Virus record (IMG/VR): IMGVR_UViG_3300010155_000149
Span: 1-20,000 of that record
From: a virus
Length of the DNA: 20,000 nucleotides
Strand: one strand, 5' to 3'
How positions within the stretch are numbered: the first letter of the stretch is position 1; each line of letters starts with the position of its first letter. The translations under genes were made by a program, and so were the position numbers. Below are positions 15,668-20,000 of the stretch, piece after piece. The notes under the pieces were generated by a model, which ran no database searches, was not told the DNA's origin, and worked only from the letters and a program-made list of their open reading frames with translations.

Positions 15668-15685
15668 ATATTTATTAATAAATAT
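15668..15685 (+). promoter_or_regulatory. Perfect 18-bp palindrome ATATTTATTAATAAATAT; candidate late promoter
   Basis: The palindrome lies in the 48-base gap before the long fibre gene. Its right half AATAAATA (15677-15684) differs from the T4 late octamer TATAAATA by only the first base, on the + strand. Its left half begins with ATATTTAT, the octamer found in the other intergenic gaps. A GGAG ribosome binding site follows at 15699-15702. It could be a promoter, an operator, or both. Confidence 0.5.
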
Positions 15686-15709
15686 GCAGGAGTGAATGGA
15701 GAATAAAAC

Positions 15710-17965
15710 ATGGCTCAAATTATAAAACATCGACGAGGTACGGCAGCCCAACTTAAATTAACTACTTTAGCGAAAGCTGAGTTAGGTGTATCTACGGGTT
15801 CAGTTGCTGGTTTAACCACTCCGGTTCTTCACGTAGGTGATGGAGCTAATGCGTCAGGATTTGTAGTTGGTAGATTACACCAGGGGGGAACGGTACCAAC
15901 GTTAAATGCTGGAACTATTGGCGCGTCGTTAAATGACATTTTATTTCATGATTCTGCCACGTATAAACTGTACAAGTTAAACACGGCAGCGAATGAAAAT
16001 TTAGATCTTACTGGTAATATTGCAAATAGAGCTATTACTGGAAGTTTAAGAACAACTGGTAATTTATATGTAGAATCTACAATCTCTGCATCTGGAGATG
16101 TAACAGCTTCTAATATTTATGCATCAGGAAATATACATGCTCTTGGTGAAATTATATTTGCAGCGGGTGCAGGCGGAACGATAACTTTAGGTGATTCCGC
16201 AGCAGATAATGTTGTATTCGGAGCAGATGTACAATCTCATATTATACCAGATGCAAGTGATACATACGATTTAGGTAGTACCGGTCAAAGATGGAATAAC
16301 TTATGGATGAGTGGTTCCCTTACTGCGAACGGCGGTCCTCACAGTATACTTTCAGCTACAACAATTGATATAGATTCTGAAGGTGCTCTTACGCTTGATG
16401 GTGGTTCGATTGGTATTGGTACTGATGCAAATGTTGCTGTTGATTTTAATGCTTCTACGTTAGATATTGATGCGAGTGGAGCGTTAACAATAGATTCGAA
16501 TACTTCTATTGCAATTGGTGTAACAGCCGATAAGCCCATAACTATAGAATCTAGTACGTTTGATTTAGATGCAGCTGGAGCGTTAACAATTGATTCAGCA
16601 ACTTCTATTGCAATTGGTACGACAGCAGATAAGCCGATAACTATAGAATCTACTACGTTTGATATCGATGCGTCAGGAGTAGTTGGAATTGATTCAGATG
16701 GTGTAATGACACTTGGGGCTGCATCGTTTGACATAGATGCTGATGGTGGAGCGATAGCGATAGATGCAACAGGTGCTATAACGTTTAATGGTTCTTACGT
16801 CGACGTAGAAACTATAAGATTTACAGGTGATAATATTGGAATTTCAGGTGATACTGATTTACTCGTACTGTCTAGTGGTTTAGTAACTCTTAATGGTTCT
16901 ATTAAATTAGATGATGCTGCGAATATTGGAATTGATTCTGATACTAATTTACTGACTCTTGAGGCGAATAAGTTAACGGTAGCGGGTGAAACTGAAACTA
17001 CTACTTTAGATGTTAACGGTATAGCTGCTATAGCAGGAAATATAACGCTTGATAAGACTAACGCTCAAACCATAACACATACTGGAGCTAGTGGTAATTT
17101 AACTATTTCGTCTACGAATGGTAATACAGTAATTGAGAATGTTACCTTTGATGGAAATCACCTTACTATTCCAGGAAATCTGACTGTAAACGGTACTGAA
17201 ACTATAGTCAATTCTTCTACGTTAGAAATTGGTGATAGGGTAGTCGTATTAAACACTCTTGGAGCATCGGGTGACGGTGGTGTACAGGTCTTAGATAAGG
17301 TTGGAACGGCACACACAGGATCGTTATTATGGAATCCTACCGGTGATTATTGGTATTCTGGAATAAGTGGATCGACACATTACAGAGTTCCACAGCAAAC
17401 AAGTGCTGCAAATTTATTAAATACACAAGTTTTAATCGGTGATGGTAGTGGTAGAGTAACACAACCAGTAACGGGTGGAACGGTTGATTTTGTTGATGCC
17501 GATCTTACATCCGTGGACATGATTCAAGGTGTTGATTCCGGAACTCATATAGATTTAGGAACTACGGACTTAATAGAAACTAAGGGTAACGTACTTCCGA
17601 ATACAACCAATGCAGATGATATTGGTTCCGATGCTAAGCGATATAAAGATTTATACTTAGAAGGTAATGCTGATGTAGACGGAACTCTCAATATTGAGGG
17701 AGTGGTTACGGCACAAGCTCTAATTGCTGCAACCAACGGTATTACGGTTACCAACACTACTGCAACTATTGCTTCTGATTTGACTTTGACATACAACACC
17801 AACGCAGTTGATAGAATAATGGTACATGATGGAGGAACGGATACGGTTGATTTTGTTCCGGCTCCAGCTAGTACTAGTACTAATGGAGATACTGCTGGAG
17901 AGTATGTAAGATGGAATGGATCTGCTTTCGAAATGTCTCAGACTATCGATGGTGGTTCGTTCTAA
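15710..17965 (+). CDS. Long repeat-rich fibre-type virion protein
   Basis: This 751-residue protein begins MAQIIKHRRGTAAQLKLTTL, an N-terminal type I associate with tail-fibre and virion-surface proteins of marine phages. The body is low in charge and rich in Gly, Ser, Thr, Asp, Ala and Ile, in a pattern suited to a beta-helix or trimeric fibre. Residues about 250-348 carry a 33-residue repeat (TFDLDAAGALTIDS, then SIAIGTTADKPITIES). Further on are NLTVNGTETIVNSSTLEIGD (about 489-508) and SLLWNPTGDYWYSGISGSTH, motifs I recall in fibre-like proteins. No intramolecular chaperone or enzyme domain is evident. Likely homotrimeric; the host-binding role is inferred. Start is supported by GGAG at 15699-15702. 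Its stop overlaps the next start (TAATG). Confidence 0.8.
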   Translation: MAQIIKHRRGTAAQLKLTTLAKAELGVSTGSVAGLTTPVLHVGDGANASGFVVGRLHQGGTVPTLNAGTIGASLNDILFHDSATYKLYKLNTAANENLDLTGNIANRAITGSLRTTGNLYVESTISASGDVTASNIYASGNIHALGEIIFAAGAGGTITLGDSAADNVVFGADVQSHIIPDASDTYDLGSTGQRWNNLWMSGSLTANGGPHSILSATTIDIDSEGALTLDGGSIGIGTDANVAVDFNASTLDIDASGALTIDSNTSIAIGVTADKPITIESSTFDLDAAGALTIDSATSIAIGTTADKPITIESTTFDIDASGVVGIDSDGVMTLGAASFDIDADGGAIAIDATGAITFNGSYVDVETIRFTGDNIGISGDTDLLVLSSGLVTLNGSIKLDDAANIGIDSDTNLLTLEANKLTVAGETETTTLDVNGIAAIAGNITLDKTNAQTITHTGASGNLTISSTNGNTVIENVTFDGNHLTIPGNLTVNGTETIVNSSTLEIGDRVVVLNTLGASGDGGVQVLDKVGTAHTGSLLWNPTGDYWYSGISGSTHYRVPQQTSAANLLNTQVLIGDGSGRVTQPVTGGTVDFVDADLTSVDMIQGVDSGTHIDLGTTDLIETKGNVLPNTTNADDIGSDAKRYKDLYLEGNADVDGTLNIEGVVTAQALIAATNGITVTNTTATIASDLTLTYNTNAVDRIMVHDGGTDTVDFVPAPASTSTNGDTAGEYVRWNGSAFEMSQTIDGGSF
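16457..16753 (+). repeat. In-frame 99-bp (33-residue) repeats in the fibre gene
   Basis: Units starting ACGT(T)TGAT or similar begin at 16457, 16556 and 16655, exactly 99 bases apart. The first two are near-complete copies encoding LTIDSxTSIAIGxTADKPIT; the third diverges after about 20 bases. A further weak copy (TCGTTTGACATAGATGC) starts near 16724. The pattern indicates recent internal duplication in a beta-repeat shaft. Confidence 0.8.
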
Positions 17966-18153
17966 TGGGAGATTTTTCTAGGGATGCTAAAGATCTTATG
18001 GACGATTTTGCAATTATGGGCAGAAAGTTTTCAAGGTTAGCACACGATGCATCTAGAGGGGGAGATAAAAGTACGAACAGACAGTTTGGCAAGGCTGTTA
18101 AGGCGTACCAAGATTTTTTTGCAGAATTAAAGAAGCTATATAAGCTATTGTAG
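17965..18153 (+). CDS. Small helical protein after the fibre gene, unknown function
   Basis: This 62-residue protein begins MGDFSRDAKDLMDDFAIMGR and continues with KAVKAYQDFFAELKKLYKLL at its C-terminus. It is charged and amphipathic, probably two helices, with no membrane segment. An upstream in-frame ATG at 17911 would place the start deep inside the fibre gene; I prefer 17965 because it forms a TAATG stop-start overlap like other junctions here. Its size and location suggest a fibre assembly helper or attachment protein, but nothing in the sequence proves it. A 48-base gap with a short palindrome follows. Confidence 0.65.
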   Translation: MGDFSRDAKDLMDDFAIMGRKFSRLAHDASRGGDKSTNRQFGKAVKAYQDFFAELKKLYKLL

Positions 18154-18163
18154 TCTACAATTG

Positions 18164-18175
18164 GGGTATATACCC
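18164..18175. repeat. Perfect 12-bp palindrome GGGTATATACCC in the fibre-gene gap
   Basis: The palindrome lies in the 48-base gap (18154-18201) between the 62-residue gene and the short fibre-like gene. It has no T-run after it, so it is not a standard terminator. A protein-binding operator or a small RNA hairpin is possible. AGGAG at 18187-18191 then serves the next start. Confidence 0.4.
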
Positions 18176-18201
18176 TACGTTAACATAGGAGCCGTTATAT
18201 A

Positions 18202-18510
18202 ATGGCACAGATAATTAAGCTTAGACGGTCGGCTGTAGAAGACCGTATTCCATCCACGGCAAACCTCAATTCAGGTGAGCTTGCTATAAACACGTACGAC
18301 GGTAAAATTTACTTTGAAAAGAATGCAGGTAGTGCTGCAGTCGAAGCGGTTTTAACTTCAAATACTAGTACACCAATTTCTGGGTCTCTTAACATGTCCG
18401 GTTCTATGTCTGTTACCGGATCGATGAATGCAGTTGGAGGAAGAATTTACGAGGAAGGAACATCAGTAATTGATCATGCCACGGCAATGGCAATAGTTTT
18501 TGGAGGATAA
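18202..18510 (+). CDS. Short fibre-like protein sharing the N-terminus of the long fibre
   Basis: This 102-residue protein begins MAQIIKLRRSAVEDRIPSTA and NLNSGELAINTYDGKIYFEK follows, a common phage fibre N-terminal module (seen in tropism-determinant and related virion proteins) that attaches a fibre to the particle. The start closely resembles MAQIIKHRRG of the long fibre gene upstream. After it comes a short SGSLNMSGSMSVTGSMNAVG stretch (60-79) of the fibre-shaft type and a brief end region. It is much shorter than a normal fibre, so it may be a reduced paralogue, a decoration protein or an attachment adaptor. The frame is intact with good ribosome binding sites at both ends; I see no sign of truncation by frameshift. 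Confidence 0.7.
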   Translation: MAQIIKLRRSAVEDRIPSTANLNSGELAINTYDGKIYFEKNAGSAAVEAVLTSNTSTPISGSLNMSGSMSVTGSMNAVGGRIYEEGTSVIDHATAMAIVFGG

Positions 18511-18512
18511 TA

Positions 18513-18839
18513 ATGGCCAATATATTTAAAAATGCAGCTAAAGCAATCGGAAACTCAGCAACAACAGTTTATACGTGTCCAGCTGCAACGACAGGGGTTA
18601 TTCACGCAATATACATTTCAAATATTCACGCAACTAACGATGCAACAGTGAATATTACGGTCACCGATACTAGTCAATCTAATACAGCTTTTCACATAGC
18701 TAAGAATTTATCGGTCCCTAATGGATCTGTAGCAATATTTGAAAAACCAATTAATTTGGAAGCAACCGATATTTTAAAATTAACTGCAAGTGCCGCTAGT
18801 ACATTAGAAGCATTTGCTAGTATACTAGAAATGACCTAA
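18513..18839 (+). CDS. Small beta-rich virion-type protein, function unknown
   Basis: This 108-residue protein begins MANIFKNAAKAIGNSATTVY and contains VIHAIYISNIHATNDATVNI (29-48), then SVAIFEKPINLEATDILKLT (72-91). The alternating hydrophobic pattern indicates a compact beta-sandwich. As I recall, similar small proteins (starting with a K.A....S..TVYTCP pattern) occur among structural genes of marine phages, but I do not know a tested function. GGAGG at 18502-18506 lies six bases before ATG. Its stop overlaps the next start (TAATG), so it is coupled to the following repeat protein and probably belongs to the same particle substructure. Confidence 0.7.
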   Translation: MANIFKNAAKAIGNSATTVYTCPAATTGVIHAIYISNIHATNDATVNITVTDTSQSNTAFHIAKNLSVPNGSVAIFEKPINLEATDILKLTASAASTLEAFASILEMT

Positions 18840-19849
18840 TGGCCGACGTTAAATACCTAGGAAAAAATATACTTAATCACGATCTTATTCTTAATAAGGG
18901 TAACGTAAGTGGTTCAGCTACTTCAACGGGTTCTTTTGGTCACGTAATAGGTACCCTTGCCGGAATCAGTATTGATGAAGCACAAGATACAACTATATCG
19001 GCACCATCAAACGGTCATATTTTAAGTTACAGTACAGCGTCTAGTAAGTGGGAAAATTCAGGAGCAAGTTCGGATTTGGTTGGGTTAGGACAGAAGTACG
19101 AGCATACTCAAGGTTCTGCAAACGCAACTTGGACAATAACACATGGTATGGGATTTCAATATCCAGTTGTTAGTGTTTACGATGATAACGATAAGCTAGT
19201 AATTCCAATGGAAGTTACAGCAACTAGTGCTAATGTTTTAACTGTTACATTTGATTCTGCTGTAGATGGAACAGCTATATTATCTACTGGTGGATCTCGC
19301 ACAGCTGGTGGTCAAAATTATAATCACACTCAAGGTTCAGCAAACGTAACATGGACAGTGAGTCATAATTTAGAATATCAATATCCAGCGGTAACAGTGT
19401 ATGATGGAAATAGTGATGTAATTATTCCACAAAGAATTAGAGCAACAAATGCAAACACCTTAACTCTTACATTCACAGAAGCTGAAAGTGGTTATGCTCA
19501 CGTTTCAGTTGGTGGTGGTTTACCATATGTTACAGCAACAAATGCAGGAAAGTATTTAAGAGTTAACCCTGCTGGAGCAGGAGTTGAATGGACAGACAGA
19601 AATGAATTTTCTGGCAGTACACAGTATACCGGAAGCGTAGAAGTTACTCAAACCTTATCAGCTCAACAAGTTTCTTCAGCATTAATGACGTGGCCAGTAA
19701 ACAATACTGTTGATTTTAATACAACGCTTGTAAGCGGGTCCACTACTTTAACGATTGGGGATAATGTAACAGTTGGAAATGGATATACAATGACCGTAGA
19801 GGATGGAGCAAGATGGCTAGTAGTGCCACCTTCATTCTTTGTAGCATAA
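18839..19849 (+). CDS. Fibre-like protein with two tandem HTQGSA beta modules
   Basis: This 336-residue protein starts MADVKYLGKNILNHDLILNK, followed by SGSATSTGSFGHVIGTLAGI (24-43), a short fibre-type module. Residues about 87-152 and 161-226 are two copies of the same domain: YEHTQGSANATWTITHGMGF and YNHTQGSANVTWTVSHNLEY open the two copies, each followed by a VYD...VIP strand pair and a final strand ending in STGG or SVGG. The last 110 residues include SGSTQYTGSVEVTQTLSAQQ and a beta-rich end (STTLTIGDNVTVGNGYTMTV). The tandem module looks like a small carbohydrate-binding or spacer beta-sandwich; binding is not shown. It probably decorates the tail or head surface. The stop overlaps ATG 19849, but that ATG opens only an 11-codon frame. 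Confidence 0.75.
   Translation: MADVKYLGKNILNHDLILNKGNVSGSATSTGSFGHVIGTLAGISIDEAQDTTISAPSNGHILSYSTASSKWENSGASSDLVGLGQKYEHTQGSANATWTITHGMGFQYPVVSVYDDNDKLVIPMEVTATSANVLTVTFDSAVDGTAILSTGGSRTAGGQNYNHTQGSANVTWTVSHNLEYQYPAVTVYDGNSDVIIPQRIRATNANTLTLTFTEAESGYAHVSVGGGLPYVTATNAGKYLRVNPAGAGVEWTDRNEFSGSTQYTGSVEVTQTLSAQQVSSALMTWPVNNTVDFNTTLVSGSTTLTIGDNVTVGNGYTMTVEDGARWLVVPPSFFVA
19097..19516 (+). repeat. Two 222-bp-spaced direct repeats encoding the HTQGSA module
   Basis: Copies begin at 19097 and 19319 (74 codons apart) and each spans about 66 residues. They share HTQGSAN-TWT--H---QYP-V-VYD at the start and an N-L--TF strand later. The divergence between copies suggests an older duplication than the 99-bp repeats of the long fibre gene. 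Confidence 0.8.
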
Positions 19850-19864
19850 TGGAGATAAATTATC

Positions 19865-20000
19865 CTGTCACAATTACATATTAATACTTTAGCAGCACAA
19901 TCAGGAAGTGTAATACACCTTTCTTCACATATAAGTGGATCATCAGCTTCATCGGGTTCGTTTGGATACTTGAATGTATTTGGTGATACAGTCATTGGAG
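19865..20000 (+). CDS. Fibre-like protein, 5' part only, with non-standard start (partial)
   Basis: The + frame is open from 19859 to the window edge and encodes SQLHINTLAAQSGSVIHLSS followed by HISGSSASSGSFGYLNVFGD, clearly the same fibre-type SGSFG module as in neighbouring genes. No ATG, GTG or TTG lies in frame before about 19970, and an in-frame TAA sits at 19856-19858. GGAG at 19851-19854 is correctly placed for a start at ATC 19862 or CTG 19865. I use CTG 19865, giving (M)SQLHINTL; ATT 19859 is another choice. Alternatively ATG 19849 starts the protein and a +1 shift or single-base error near TATCC (19861-19865) joins the frames. The coding frame is well supported; the start is not. 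Confidence 0.55.
   Translation, partial: MSQLHINTLAAQSGSVIHLSSHISGSSASSGSFGYLNVFGDTVIG

Noticed and set aside
16339-16734. 131-codon open frame on the - strand across the fibre repeats
   Set aside because: It mirrors the 99-bp repeats of the + strand gene and encodes a repetitive, compositionally biased peptide; no ribosome binding site or family match. A shadow of the real gene.
16457-16753. Regular repeat spacing suggestive of a CRISPR array
   Set aside because: Units are contiguous 99-bp in-frame protein repeats without spacers, inside a long open frame.
17911-17964. Upstream start for the 62-residue gene (18 extra residues)
   Set aside because: It would overlap the fibre gene by 55 bases with an atypical Trp/Cys-rich N-terminus; the TAATG junction at 17965 is the better start.
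19663-19995. 110-codon open frame on the - strand at the right edge
   Set aside because: It lies antisense to two clear fibre-type frames and encodes nothing recognisable; all other genes are on the + strand.

Overview
The window is a late-gene block of a T4-like myovirus (class Caudoviricetes), AT-rich and densely packed, with every supported gene on the + strand. The phage call rests on recognisable T4-type products: terminase large subunit (gp17), portal (gp20), prohead protease (gp21), scaffold (gp22), major capsid protein (gp23) and neck/tail-completion proteins resembling gp13, gp14 and gp15. The style of the accessory proteins (a phage ribosomal protein S21, MAQIIK-type fibre N-termini, conserved small proteins between the head genes) fits T4-like viruses of marine bacteria. 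The host cannot be named from the sequence. Genes commonly abut or overlap (TAATG junctions), and many have GGAG-type ribosome binding sites, so the host uses Shine-Dalgarno initiation.

Layout. (1) 1-675: the tail end of an unidentified, probably structural gene, then a GH108-type muramidase (endolysin). (2) 684-5262: a large 825-residue protein joining an NMNAT/cytidylyltransferase-type domain to a ligase-like KxDG nucleotidyltransferase domain, a zinc-ribbon protein in the position where a small terminase would be expected, and the terminase large subunit. (3) 5264-9665: portal, two unrecognised prohead-region proteins, prohead protease, a small helical acidic-tailed protein, and a phage-encoded ribosomal protein bS21. 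(4) 9666-12550: a leader with three small hairpins, scaffold gp22, major capsid gp23 and a strong intrinsic terminator. (5) 12574-15661: the neck module (gp13-, gp14- and gp15-like). The gp15-like protein carries a glycine-linker-joined fibre-like extension. (6) 15710-20000: repeat-rich fibre or virion-surface proteins, ending in a gene that runs off the window and has no normal start codon in frame.

How it works together. Terminase and portal pump DNA into a prohead built from gp23 on a gp22 core. gp21 cleaves the scaffold and the capsid N-terminus (a likely I-x-E site is visible in gp23). The gp13-15 proteins then close the head and join the tail, and the fibre proteins decorate the particle. 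bS21 probably modifies host ribosomes late in infection. The NMNAT-ligase fusion has no obvious assembly role and is the least explained gene here.

The most interesting points are: the NMNAT-ligase fusion; bS21 inside the head operon; an acidic PG(M/H) motif recurring in portal, a small head-region protein and scaffold; an AT-rich octamer present in each of the four intergenic gaps that precede major transcription blocks; and the gp15-fibre fusion. There is no gene-free stretch above 300 bases. No tRNA, CRISPR array, insertion sequence or integrase was seen.
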